The notes: generated by a model from the sequence alone, not told the origin. A stretch of 14,674 bases of DNA from Gammaproteobacteria bacterium (GCA_003529705.1 DPVA01000009.1:1244-15917), one strand, 5' to 3'; shown: positions 1-7,790, counted from the stretch's first letter. Program-made: numbers and translations.

Positions 1-413
1 AAAAGTGAGAAAAATTTAAGCAGAACTAAAAGCAAAATACCCAGGGCACCATAAGTCCCTATCCGGGAATCCTTCATGATTTGAAGTTTGTCCCCTACCG
101 TAAATCCACCGCCGAACCCGTCACAAACGTCGGCAAGGCCATCCTCGTGGAAACAACCTGTTAACAGTAGTCCGGCCAAGATCGCCAGTACCGCTGCTGC
201 TACTTGAGGCAACCAAAGTGCGGAGATCCAGAACACCCCGGCCACAATTCCCCCAACGCCGAGTCCAATCCATGGCAGATACTGACTGGCGTGATCGAGA
301 TCGCCGTCTGAGAATCCCGAAATAGTCCCCATCGGCACTCTAGTAAAGTATCCGACCGCCACCCGAAAACGGCGTACTTCGCGGGAGATGGCCTCAGAGT
401 TCAATACACGCAT
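1..413 (-). CDS. cobS: Adenosylcobinamide-GDP ribazoletransferase (cobalamin synthase), partial
   Basis: CobS is an inner-membrane enzyme that joins AdoCbi-GDP to alpha-ribazole (or its phosphate), the last assembly step of the cobalamin lower nucleotide loop. The first 137 residues are visible; the rest lies beyond the left edge. Seen directly: the family signature HEDGLADVCDGFGGG at residues 89-103, and MKDSRIGTYG at 113-122. Hydrophobic stretches sit around residues 48-86 and again from about 123, as expected for a polytopic protein. The ATG at 413 is preceded by CAGGAGAG with a 6-base spacer, which supports this start. It lies 19 bases after the cobT stop codon and is the last visible gene of the btu-cob run. 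The acidic, aspartate-rich signature would bind metal and substrate in this family. Confidence 0.95.
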   Translation of the reverse strand, partial: MRVLNSEAISREVRRFRVAVGYFTRVPMGTISGFSDGDLDHASQYLPWIGLGVGGIVAGVFWISALWLPQVAAAVLAILAGLLLTGCFHEDGLADVCDGFGGGFTVGDKLQIMKDSRIGTYGALGILLLVLLKFFSL

Positions 414-432
414 TCTTAGCTCTCCTGGGCCA

Positions 433-1503
433 CTAATCAGTTCCCTCGTTAACACCTGCTTCGGCAAACGTCGCCATGTTATTGTGTAATTGGCAGGCGG
501 CCTCGAGCACTAGGACCGCTATCGCCGCTCCGCTACCCTCTCCCAACCGCATATCCAGATCAAGCAGTGGGTTTGCGTCCAGTGCGGCCAGAACATGCTT
601 ATGTCCTGGCTCCGCCGAACAATGAGAATACAAGAGCCATGGTTCAATCGAGGGATTAATCCTGACCGCCGTGAGCGCCGCCACCGAGGCGATGAATCCA
701 TCCACCAAGACTGGCGTACCCCTCTGAGCGCAGCCTACATAGGCGCCGACCAATCCCGCGATCTCGAACCCGCCCAGATGCTTTAATACAGTCAAGGGTT
801 GGCCCTCCCGAAGAGCCGGTCCATGATACTTAAGCGCTGTCTCAATAACATTCGATTTGCGCTCGACCCCCTCCTTATCTAGCCCCGTTCCTGGCCCCGC
901 GAGTTCCTCTGGCGGTAAACCAAGAAAGGCGCATGCAAGCGCGCTGGCGCTGGTGGTATTCGCGATACCCATTTCTCCACCCACAAATAGTTGGCATTGC
1001 GTTTGAACCACTTTCTCAGCGATCTGCCGTCCGGCATCTAGGCTGCTGACAAGTTGTAGATCGGTCATCGCTGGCTGGTTGAGTAAGTTTGCCGTTCCAG
1101 GGCCAAGATCTACGCGAACCACGTTTTCTAATTCGCCGGGGTCATTCACCAGTCCGAGACTGATCACCTCCAACTGTGCATCAAGGTGCTCTGCCATCAC
1201 TGAAATAGCAGCCCCCCCTCGAGCAAAATTTCTCACCATCTCGCCGGTCACTTCAGCCGGAAAAGCCGAGACACCCTCAATAGCCACACCATGGTCTGCG
1301 GCGAAGACACCGATATAAACCGGTTTCGCCACCGGTACAGCCGTGTCCTGCAAGGCAGCCAGTTCGACCGCACACCGCTCCAATCGGCCGAGAGAGCCTG
1401 GTGGCTTCGTTAAACTGCTCTGTCGGATCAACGCCGCTTTCCGAGCTTCTTCAGATAAAGAGGATGCCGGAGCAACAATCCAGTCCGTCTCAGATAGTTC
1501 CAT
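433..1503 (-). CDS. cobT: Nicotinate-nucleotide--dimethylbenzimidazole phosphoribosyltransferase
   Basis: CobT transfers phosphoribose from nicotinate mononucleotide to 5,6-dimethylbenzimidazole, giving alpha-ribazole phosphate for the lower ligand of B12. It acts in the cytoplasm. The 356-residue length is normal for the family. Visible motifs are KPPGSLGRLE (residues 33-42), AADHGV (about 68-73), GGEMGIANTTSASA (about 174-187), GPGTGLD, and MRLGEGSGAA. The glutamate in the last motif (about E322) corresponds to the catalytic base known from Salmonella CobT (E317). The ATG at 1503 has AAGAGGGA five bases upstream. The gene overlaps the end of cobU by 14 bases, so translation is probably coupled. 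Base preference of the lower ligand (DMB or another base) cannot be read from the sequence. Confidence 0.97.
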   Translation of the reverse strand: MELSETDWIVAPASSLSEEARKAALIRQSSLTKPPGSLGRLERCAVELAALQDTAVPVAKPVYIGVFAADHGVAIEGVSAFPAEVTGEMVRNFARGGAAISVMAEHLDAQLEVISLGLVNDPGELENVVRVDLGPGTANLLNQPAMTDLQLVSSLDAGRQIAEKVVQTQCQLFVGGEMGIANTTSASALACAFLGLPPEELAGPGTGLDKEGVERKSNVIETALKYHGPALREGQPLTVLKHLGGFEIAGLVGAYVGCAQRGTPVLVDGFIASVAALTAVRINPSIEPWLLYSHCSAEPGHKHVLAALDANPLLDLDMRLGEGSGAAIAVLVLEAACQLHNNMATFAEAGVNEGTD

Positions 1504-2026
1504 TGGATTCCCTCTTAACCCAAGTTGGTATACCCGCGACCATCAGGATAACGTTATCAGCAAGTCCTGCGAGATTCTGATGAAGCCTGCCTATTTCGTC
1601 ACAGAAGCGTCTGCTCAATGAATCTATGGGCACCACGCCACTGTTTGTCTCATTGCTCACCAAAACCAGGTTTGATCGCTTTCGCTTCACTTCCGTAATC
1701 AGCGCATCAATCTCCAGTCTTCCCGTCTCGAACGCATCATCGGCCAACAGGAGGTTGGTCATCCACAGCGTGAGGCAATCCACCACGACAAGCTTGTTGG
1801 ACGTCGCATGTTCAAACAGTGCCTGAGCGATCCGAATCGGCTCCTCGATGGTTTTCCAGTGCTTGGGTCGATGTTTCCGATGCAGAGCAATCCGCTCCTG
1901 CATCTCAACATCTTTTGCCTCAGCAGTAGCCAGGTATATGATTGAGCCAGAAAAGTCGGCGGCCAAGCTCTCGGCCATACGGCTTTTTCCGGAGCGGACA
2001 CCCCCGAGAACCAGAGTAAGCGTCAC
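1490..2026 (-). CDS. cobU: Bifunctional adenosylcobinamide kinase / adenosylcobinamide-phosphate guanylyltransferase
   Basis: CobU phosphorylates adenosylcobinamide and then guanylylates it to AdoCbi-GDP, the substrate of CobS. With the GTG start at 2026 the protein has 178 residues, the usual family size. Seen: P-loop GGVRSGKS at residues 8-15; ERIALHRKHRPKHW, whose H49 aligns with the guanylylated histidine (His46) of Salmonella CobU; VVVDCLTLWMTNLL; and SNETNSGVVPIDSLSRRF, the conserved C-terminal block. The start is uncertain. The frame stays open for 29 more codons to an ATG at 2113, which would overlap btuD by 26 bases but adds residues with no family counterpart. GTG at 2026 is chosen because homology begins there, although its ribosome site (GGTGGCAGG directly upstream) is poorly spaced. 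It overlaps cobT by 14 bases. Confidence 0.93.
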   Translation of the reverse strand: MTLTLVLGGVRSGKSRMAESLAADFSGSIIYLATAEAKDVEMQERIALHRKHRPKHWKTIEEPIRIAQALFEHATSNKLVVVDCLTLWMTNLLLADDAFETGRLEIDALITEVKRKRSNLVLVSNETNSGVVPIDSLSRRFCDEIGRLHQNLAGLADNVILMVAGIPTWVKRESNGTI

Positions 2027-2087
2027 CCTGCCACCGCAGATCTGTGAGCCGGGAGTTCGTTGACTAGTTGTGGCCTGGAATGGGCAG

Positions 2088-2855
2088 TCATGCAGGATAA
2101 AAGAAAAACTCATTCCCAGCCGGGTAACGGTGGAGTTGATGCTGGTAAAGCCTTGATAGATTTTCTTCGCTCGCGATCAGATCAACTGGCCCTTGGGTCG
2201 TTTCACCGTCCCCAAACAATAAAAGCAAATGATCACTGAATCGTACGGCGAGATTAACATCATGCATCACCATCATTACCGCGCGTCCCTTGGCACGACA
2301 ATCAGCAAGGAAGTCCTTCATCAGGTGAGTCTGAAAATGAAGGTCGAGATGATTCACCGGCTCATCCATAAATACCATTTCTGTCTGTTGCGCGGCCAAC
2401 GCAGCCAATTCCACACGACGGCGCTCGCCTCCCGACAATGACGAGAGACTGCGGTTGCCAAATCCCTGGAGCCCTACCCGTTCCAACTCTTGATCGACGA
2501 TTAATTGATCTCGCTCACTCGAATCCCGCCACCTCTCAATCCAGGGGTGGCGGCCGCTCATCACAGTCTCACCCACTGTTGTCGGAAATTGAATTTCCGG
2601 ATGCTGAAATAGTAGGCCAATTTTCCGAGCGCGAGCGCGCCGGGAAAGTTGATCCAAACTCCTGCCGTCGAGACAAATCTGCCCTCCCTTCAGAGGTTTA
2701 AGGCCCGCAAGGGTGAGAAGCAGGGTCGTCTTTCCTATCCCGTTTCGACCCAGTATCGACCAGACCGTCCCCGCTTCCAAACTAAGTTCCAGATCACGAC
2801 AGGCCGCCACGTTTCCTACTCCTGCCTCAATCCGATCAGCGTGCAGAAGAGTCAT
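2088..2855 (-). CDS. btuD: Vitamin B12 ABC transporter ATP-binding protein
   Basis: This is the cytoplasmic ATPase that powers corrinoid import with BtuC and BtuF. All nucleotide-binding motifs are present in 255 residues: Walker A GRNGIGKTT (36-44), Q-loop glutamine in LLFQHPE (Q84), ABC signature LSGGE (140-144), Walker B MVFMDEP (160-166), and H-loop histidine in VMHDVNLA (H198). The FecE/BtuD-type spacing and the adjacent FecCD-type permease fit siderophore or B12 importers. Assignment to B12 rests on the neighbours btuB, btuF and cobUTS and on the upstream riboswitch, since the ATPase alone would not separate B12 from heme or iron-siderophore substrates. The ATG at 2855 overlaps the btuC stop (ATGA), with CAGGAGA upstream. 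Confidence 0.93.
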   Translation of the reverse strand: MTLLHADRIEAGVGNVAACRDLELSLEAGTVWSILGRNGIGKTTLLLTLAGLKPLKGGQICLDGRSLDQLSRRARARKIGLLFQHPEIQFPTTVGETVMSGRHPWIERWRDSSERDQLIVDQELERVGLQGFGNRSLSSLSGGERRRVELAALAAQQTEMVFMDEPVNHLDLHFQTHLMKDFLADCRAKGRAVMMVMHDVNLAVRFSDHLLLLFGDGETTQGPVDLIASEENLSRLYQHQLHRYPAGNEFFFYPA

Positions 2856-3862
2856 ACCGTCTCCTGCCGACTGCCCCGACGCAAGAGATAAAGAAATAGG
2901 GGAACCCCAACAAATGCCGTGATTACGCCAACCGGCAATTGGCGTGGGCCAAGCACAGTGCGTGCGAGCATTTCAGTTATGACCAGCAAACTGCCTCCCA
3001 TCATCAAGCAGGCAGGAATCAACCTACGGTGATCTGACCCCATAATCAACCGCATCATGTGGGGGACGACAAGCCCGACAAAACCAATGGCCCCAGCCAG
3101 CGTCACAGCAACCGCAGTTAGCAGGCCGGCGCCGATCAGTATTGCAAACCTAAGTCGAAGCGTGTGAACGCCGAGCGATTCTGCTTTGAATGTCCCCGCC
3201 ACCAGTAGATTGAGGTCTCGCGATGAAAAAAGACTGAAGGCAAGTACGCTGAAGAGGACCAGGCAATGAACAAAACCCGGACCACCATTTCGGACGTCAC
3301 CCATCAGCCAGAAAAGCATTCCCTGAATTTGACCGTCCTGACTGATTGAAAGGAGAAAACTGATTAGCGCTCCCCAGCCCGATGCCACCACAATGCCAGT
3401 GAGCAGGAGTCGGGTTGAAGACCAGCCTCCTGCATCACGACTGAGGAAAATCACTAAAGCTAACGACAACACTGCCCCAACTGCCGCCGCGGCCGAGACA
3501 GACTGATGAGTGAATCCCAACAGCATCGTGGTCAGCGCAAATACAGCCGCCCCACCCGAGGTTCCAAGAACATATGGATCCGCAAGAGGATTTTTCAGTA
3601 GCGCCTGCATCAATAAGCCAGCAAGCGCGAGAGAAGCGCCAACCACTAAGGCACTTGCTGATCTTGGGAACCGTAATTCAAAGACAATCGTGTAGTCTAC
3701 CGAAGGATGTCCTGTTCGTATTGTTTCGAACACCGCGCCCCAATCGATCGGGATACTTCCCACCGATGCCGATAGTAATAAGCTTATGGGAACCAACGCT
3801 GCCAGGACCAGAATGGTCCAGCCGAAACCCCTTGAATCGTGATCTATCAGCAGCTTAAACAC
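2852..3862 (-). CDS. btuC: Vitamin B12 ABC transporter permease (FecCD family)
   Basis: Inner-membrane channel subunit of the corrinoid importer, 336 residues and strongly hydrophobic with about ten predicted membrane segments, as in the FecCD/BtuC family. Diagnostic family stretches are present: a LRFPR...GASLALAGLLMQ block followed by KNPLADPYVLGTSGG (near residues 60-110), and GAIGFVGLVVPHMMRLI toward the C-terminus, which contributes to the ATPase coupling region in this family. The start is a GTG at 3862 with GGGAAG six bases upstream; no nearby ATG competes. It begins 23 bases after the btuF stop and overlaps btuD by four bases. As with btuD, B12 specificity is inferred from genomic context. 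Confidence 0.94.
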   Translation of the reverse strand: MFKLLIDHDSRGFGWTILVLAALVPISLLLSASVGSIPIDWGAVFETIRTGHPSVDYTIVFELRFPRSASALVVGASLALAGLLMQALLKNPLADPYVLGTSGGAAVFALTTMLLGFTHQSVSAAAAVGAVLSLALVIFLSRDAGGWSSTRLLLTGIVVASGWGALISFLLSISQDGQIQGMLFWLMGDVRNGGPGFVHCLVLFSVLAFSLFSSRDLNLLVAGTFKAESLGVHTLRLRFAILIGAGLLTAVAVTLAGAIGFVGLVVPHMMRLIMGSDHRRLIPACLMMGGSLLVITEMLARTVLGPRQLPVGVITAFVGVPLFLYLLRRGSRQETV

Positions 3863-3885
3863 GCGAGACTTCCCAATATCACCGA

Positions 3886-4782
3886 TCAGGATGCATTGCG
3901 AACTTTATCGATTATGCGGCACAGGGCTTCCATTCCCTGCGCCAACCGTGGTCCCATTCTCGCTATATGGTCAGAGTCAATTGCATAAATATGCTGATCC
4001 TGCACCGCACTGACTGTCGACCAACCTTGCCACCGAGTCACCCACGGTGGGGTTTCTCCAAACACACCTCCGCCCACAATCACTTCCGGGTTCCGGGCCA
4101 GGACCGACTCAAGCGAAACAATCGGAGCCAGTTGTATAAGTTCAGAAAAGATATTTCTCCCGCCACAAAGAGTAATGAGATGACTGATCACATGATCACC
4201 ATTTAATGTATAGATCGGCTGCTCCCAGACCTGATAGAAAACCCGCACGGGCCGGCGCTTTGAATAAGCTTCACTCAATTTATCTATACTGGCTCGAAAT
4301 CGAGATGCTTGGTCAACAGCTTGTGTCTGATTACCGGTAAGTTCTCCAAGCCTCTCCATGAGACTCACAATATCGTCAACTGTAGCCGACTCACTTACAA
4401 ACACTGGCAGTCCCAACTGTTTGAGTGCTTGCAACCCATCTTGTGAGTTACCCGACATCCAGGCCACGATCAGGTCGGGCTTGAGGGAGAGGATCTGCTC
4501 CACATCAAAGCGATTGTGGCTACCGACCAAGGGTAGCGCTCTAGCCGCCGCGGGAAAGTCACTGTATTCAACAGCGCCAACAACCTGTTCACCCGCTCCA
4601 ATAAAGAAAAGGACTTCAGTGAGATTGGGAGCAAGGCTAATAATGCGTGTCGCGGGCGAACTCAATGAGACCTTGGTCCCCACATCGTCAACCGCCGCGA
4701 CTTCTGCCGATACCCGTAATGCAAAGAATATACCTGCCATCACAACTGCAACTCGAAAGATCACTATGCCGACGAAGTTCAT
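3886..4782 (-). CDS. btuF: Periplasmic vitamin B12-binding protein
   Basis: Class III periplasmic binding protein that delivers corrinoid to BtuCD. With the ATG at 4782 it has 298 residues and begins with a signal peptide (hydrophobic core about residues 3-22, likely cleavage after VSA near residue 26). No lipobox cysteine is seen, so it should be soluble rather than a lipoprotein. The BtuF-like blocks are RIISLAPNLTEVLFFIGAG (46-64), VEYSDFP (71-77), LKPDLIVAW..GN (100-112) and CGGRNIF (206-212). An upstream GTG at 4815 would add 11 residues before the signal peptide and has no clear ribosome site, while GAGAG lies about eight bases before the chosen ATG. The gap from coq7 is 75 bases. Confidence 0.93.
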   Translation of the reverse strand: MNFVGIVIFRVAVVMAGIFFALRVSAEVAAVDDVGTKVSLSSPATRIISLAPNLTEVLFFIGAGEQVVGAVEYSDFPAAARALPLVGSHNRFDVEQILSLKPDLIVAWMSGNSQDGLQALKQLGLPVFVSESATVDDIVSLMERLGELTGNQTQAVDQASRFRASIDKLSEAYSKRRPVRVFYQVWEQPIYTLNGDHVISHLITLCGGRNIFSELIQLAPIVSLESVLARNPEVIVGGGVFGETPPWVTRWQGWSTVSAVQDQHIYAIDSDHIARMGPRLAQGMEALCRIIDKVRNAS

Positions 4783-4846
4783 TTTAGAAACTCTCACTGC
4801 CGGAATCTGAAACACCCGAGGCTTATGCGCTTTCGCAGAAACTGAT

Positions 4847-4873
4847 CGCGCGCAGTTTTAAATCCAGCGCGCG
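4847..4873 (-). other. GC-only hairpin spanning the coq7 stop codon
   Basis: A perfect 7-bp inverted repeat made only of G and C (4847-4853 pairing with 4867-4873) with a 13-base loop contains the coq7 stop codon. It sits at the start of the 75-base gap between coq7 and btuF. No U-tract follows on the minus strand, so it is not a classical terminator. It could be an mRNA processing or stability element, or a weak attenuator. The role is inference only. Confidence 0.45.
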
Positions 4874-5502
4874 GTCCCGGTCATGACTCGAGAAACCTTA
4901 CGCATTAAATTTGGTATCGGCCACGGGAGTTCGGCGGCACCAGCGTGTTGGGCAGCCTGTGCATGCGCACGCTCATCTTCTTTCATCTGTTGCACCACCG
5001 CCCGGCTTCGAACATCTCCTTGAGGCAAGCGATCCAAATGGCTATCGAGGTGCGCTTCGACTTGTTCCTCGGTTTCTTGAAGAAACCCGAGGCTCCAGCG
5101 GTCGCCCGCCCATCCCGCAACCGTCCCCATACCGAAGGCGCCCAAGTACCACAACGGATTCAACAGGCTCGTTCTCCCTTCCAGATCCTTCAAGCGATTT
5201 TCACACCAGAGCAGATGATCCTGCTCTTCCGACGCTGCCTGAATCATGGCATTACGAACACGCCCATCGCGAGCGGTCAGTGCCTGACCTTCATATAGCG
5301 CCTGGGCGCAGACTTCACCAACATGGTTAACCCGCATAAGGCGGACTGATTCACGCTTGTCCGCCTCGCTTAACGCACCGGATTCGAAACCCCGGGCAGG
5401 GTCCATGCGCCCCGTACCGACGGGAGTGCTTGCAATCGTAGTCAATGCCGTCTGGACAGCCGAGATAAGCTGATCAAGGGCGCTCAGTTGTCTTGTTCTC
5501 AT
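4858..5502 (-). CDS. coq7: 3-demethoxyubiquinol 3-hydroxylase (DMQ hydroxylase)
   Basis: Coq7 is a membrane-associated di-iron monooxygenase that hydroxylates demethoxyubiquinone in the penultimate step of aerobic ubiquinone synthesis. The 214-residue length is typical. The ferritin-like metal ligands are visible: E63 in NHVGEVCAQ, E93 and H96 in SEEQDH, a glutamate near 145-149 in ETEEQVEAH, and E177 with H180 in DERAH. The ATG at 5502 has AGGTGA at good spacing and gives a normal N-terminus; the frame is open upstream to a GTG at 5544, which lacks such support. It lies 29 bases after btuB and 75 bases before btuF on the same strand, so it is embedded in the B12 transport operon although it has no known link to cobalamin. 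It may be co-transcribed from the B12 riboswitch or have its own promoter. Confidence 0.94.
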   Translation of the reverse strand: MRTRQLSALDQLISAVQTALTTIASTPVGTGRMDPARGFESGALSEADKRESVRLMRVNHVGEVCAQALYEGQALTARDGRVRNAMIQAASEEQDHLLWCENRLKDLEGRTSLLNPLWYLGAFGMGTVAGWAGDRWSLGFLQETEEQVEAHLDSHLDRLPQGDVRSRAVVQQMKEDERAHAQAAQHAGAAELPWPIPNLMRKVSRVMTGTARWI

Positions 5503-5531
5503 TCTGGATTCACCTGCTATCATCGTTGCGC

Positions 5532-7343
5532 TTAGTGCCTCCACTTAACACCAATGAAAAACTCTCGGCCAGGCTGGCGATAGTAACTTGCGTGTTCGTA
5601 ATCTTCATCGGTCAGATTACTGACCTTGCCGACAAGATGCCAGTTTGCATTTAAATGATACGCGCCGCGAAGATCAACCGTTATATAACTATCTATCACC
5701 CGGGTATTGGCAAGATCATCGTAAGTGCTGCCGGAAGAAAAGAGCGAGGCCCCGCCTGAGCCTTTTGCGAACGTCCGATCTAGCCGAAGTTCTAGGAACT
5801 CGCCGGGTCGGCGCGGCAATTCTTTGCCATCATAGGTGCCGCCGTCCTGCTCCGCGGACAACAGCGTAAGCGCAGACCCAACCTTCCAATTTTCCACCAT
5901 GGTATCAATTTGAAACTCAACACCCTGTATTGCCGCCTTATTTACGTTGCCCGGGGCTCCGAGGGCGGCATCGTAAGCAATCAGATTATCCACCTCACTG
6001 GAGAAGATATTGGCGGAAAAGCGGCTATTCGCATCCTGCCATCGAAAGCCTGCTTCCACCGTGGCTGATTCCTCCGGGTCTAGGTTTGCATTTCCAAAAC
6101 CGGGGTAATAAAGCTCGTTGAATGTAGGCGCCTTAAACGCCGTCCCATACTGCGCCGTGAGTCGAGAAGCCATATTCAGGTCATAGCCGATGCTTGCATC
6201 ACCCGTCACCGAGTCGCCAAACTGCTGGTTGTCGTCATACCGCAGGGCTGACTGAACATCCAACATACCTACACTGCCGATGAACTGTCCAAACACGCCT
6301 AGATTGTCCCGGGATGTTTCGGTATAGGCAGTACCACTGTCTACCTCATCACCGGCAAAGTCGATTCCCACCATAGCAATATTTTGCGAGGAAAGAGCAA
6401 ATTCATTGAGCCAACTCAGAGATGTCCGGGTCGTATCAAAGTGATCGGTCTTAGTGCCATTCTTTAAAGTATCCGAGTCATCCTGACTTTGACCGACTGA
6501 GAATTTCATCCCCAAACGGTCACTCGCATTGACACTGACCTCCGCGCCGAGGATACCAACCGAGAAATCCGTCTCGTTTGAGAACGACCCATCGTATTCA
6601 GTTTCTCCGGTCGATGAGAGGTAACTCACGGAAAAGTCTGTTTTCTCATTCATAGAGCCGGCGAGTTTGGCTTGGACGGAAAAGCTTTCATAACCGTCAC
6701 GGTCATCCTCAAAAGTGAAACATCCGGCTGTAATCGAACCGGCACAGACGTCGTACCCAGTACTTTTTTCATAATTCGCGCCGATTGAAAACTTCGTAGC
6801 ATGCTCACCTGCCGAAAGTCTTGCACCGAATTTGGAGTAGTCATCTGTTCCGACGGTAGCAAAAGCAGATGATCGGGGCGCTGTATCAGGATTTCGGGTA
6901 AAAATCTGAATCACCCCGCCGATCGCATCCGGACCGTAAAGACTTGATCGAGGCCCCCTCACCACTTCAATTCGCTCGATCTGATCTGGATCAATAAACT
7001 GGAAGGACGTGGTGCCAAGAGTCGTCGAACCCACCTTGATTCCATCGATCAGAACCAGAACGTGGTCTGATTCTGACCCGCGAAGAAAGACAGCGCTCGG
7101 CTGTCCCAATCCGCCAGTGTTACTGACAGTGAGCCCGGGGACAGTGCGCAAGATATCTGAGACCGTCACCGGCTGCAGTACTTCAATTTCCTTACGGTCA
7201 ATCACACTGACCGCCGCAAGCGACGCATCTACCGTTTGGGCCGTTCGGGTCGCTGTTACTACGACCGGTTCTGTCTCGCCATGAGACAGGCCGGAGAATA
7301 TCAGGACAAAAACAGATAGGAACAAGCGGGCGTTTCGCGCCAT
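5532..7343 (-). CDS. btuB: TonB-dependent vitamin B12 outer-membrane receptor
   Basis: BtuB is the outer-membrane barrel that imports cobalamin using energy from TonB-ExbBD. The 603 residues match the family size. In order: signal peptide (residues 1-22, cleavage near SHG/ETE); TonB box EPVVVTATRT (25-34); plug domain about 36-150 with LRGSESDHVLVLIDGIKV, RIEVVRGPRSSLYGPDAIGGVI and related blocks; then a 22-strand-type barrel ending in an aromatic-rich C-terminus. The region GYDV...EDDRDGYE (196-219) aligns with the calcium and substrate loop of E. coli BtuB but carries two cysteines (C200, C208). The ATG at 7343 has GGGAGG five bases upstream. It is the first gene behind a cobalamin riboswitch, which supports the B12 assignment over an iron-siderophore receptor. 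Confidence 0.96.
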   Translation of the reverse strand: MARNARLFLSVFVLIFSGLSHGETEPVVVTATRTAQTVDASLAAVSVIDRKEIEVLQPVTVSDILRTVPGLTVSNTGGLGQPSAVFLRGSESDHVLVLIDGIKVGSTTLGTTSFQFIDPDQIERIEVVRGPRSSLYGPDAIGGVIQIFTRNPDTAPRSSAFATVGTDDYSKFGARLSAGEHATKFSIGANYEKSTGYDVCAGSITAGCFTFEDDRDGYESFSVQAKLAGSMNEKTDFSVSYLSSTGETEYDGSFSNETDFSVGILGAEVSVNASDRLGMKFSVGQSQDDSDTLKNGTKTDHFDTTRTSLSWLNEFALSSQNIAMVGIDFAGDEVDSGTAYTETSRDNLGVFGQFIGSVGMLDVQSALRYDDNQQFGDSVTGDASIGYDLNMASRLTAQYGTAFKAPTFNELYYPGFGNANLDPEESATVEAGFRWQDANSRFSANIFSSEVDNLIAYDAALGAPGNVNKAAIQGVEFQIDTMVENWKVGSALTLLSAEQDGGTYDGKELPRRPGEFLELRLDRTFAKGSGGASLFSSGSTYDDLANTRVIDSYITVDLRGAYHLNANWHLVGKVSNLTDEDYEHASYYRQPGREFFIGVKWRH

Positions 7344-7354
7344 TCGGGCCTCCC

Positions 7355-7371
7355 TCGCACCCTCCGTGCGA
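7355..7371 (-). other. Hairpin immediately upstream of the btuB ribosome binding site
   Basis: A 6-bp stem (7355-7360 pairing with 7366-7371) closes a 5-base loop reading GGAGG on the minus strand. The true btuB Shine-Dalgarno (GGGAGG, about 7350-7355) adjoins it, so the hairpin may belong to the riboswitch expression platform that controls ribosome access. No poly-U tract is present. This is a structural observation; its function is inferred. Confidence 0.4.
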
Positions 7372-7440
7372 CTGGTTATGCAAAGGGCTCATTGACGAAA
7401 CGTCGCCACAAATGCCACGGCCCCACGCGGTGGATTCGGT

Positions 7441-7641
7441 TTACTCGCTGGCCGGTCTCCGGACTCGTGAGCGCCCTAAGGCTAAGAGGATCTGCGCCTT
7501 CCCACGACGATTCGTCGCAGTGGCATGAGCCGATCCAACCCACTTACCGTTGCGGGGGCAGTGCCGGGATTGCACGAGAAATTAAGTCTTTGCGCACCGG
7601 CTTCCCGTTTCACCATGGACAAAAACGCCCGCGGCACCAGA
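7441..7641 (-). promoter_or_regulatory. Cobalamin riboswitch upstream of btuB
   Basis: The leader RNA aptamer binds cobalamin and lowers expression of the downstream btuB operon. Read on the minus strand, the conserved segments occur in the correct order: GGTGAAACGGGAAG (7614-7601), CCCCGCAACGGTAAG (7557-7543), the B12 box GCCACTG (7524-7518), GGGAAGGC (7503-7496), and CGAGTCCGGAGACCGGC (about 7466-7450). The outer stem can close by CTGG (7640-7637) pairing with CCAG (7451-7448). The expression platform should lie in the roughly 95 bases before the btuB start. A class assignment (adenosyl- or methylcobalamin preferring) cannot be made by eye. Confidence 0.96.
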
Positions 7642-7651
7642 AAGTCACACC

Positions 7652-7680
7652 ATTATAGGGTCTGATTTTTATTATTCCCA
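7652..7680 (-). promoter_or_regulatory. Candidate sigma-70 promoter for the btuB operon
   Basis: A perfect -10 box TATAAT (7657-7652 on the minus strand) would start transcription near 7645, a few bases before the 5' end of the riboswitch aptamer. At 17-bp spacing the -35 position reads TGGGAA, only three of six consensus matches. The placement relative to the aptamer is the main support. Confidence 0.6.
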
Positions 7681-7753
7681 GCGAAAAATATTTGTTTGCG
7701 ACACGCGATTTCACTCCCTCGACAAACCCTTTTCACGGCCTCCTCAGGCATGC

Positions 7754-7782
7754 TTGACTTTAGTCCCTGGAACCGTGAGCAT
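7754..7782 (+). promoter_or_regulatory. Candidate sigma-70 promoter for the TonB-like transducer
   Basis: A good -35 box TTGACT (7754-7759) is followed after 17 bases by GAGCAT (7777-7782), a weak -10 with three of six matches. Transcription would begin near 7789, just before the first stem of the plus-strand riboswitch at 7791. The fit of the predicted start to the aptamer boundary supports it, but the -10 is poor. Confidence 0.4.
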
Positions 7783-7790
7783 TCGCGATG

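Noticed and set aside
4358..4810. 150-codon plus-strand open frame opposite btuF
   Set aside because: It is antisense to the conserved BtuF blocks and the sequence looks like a low-complexity shadow translation.
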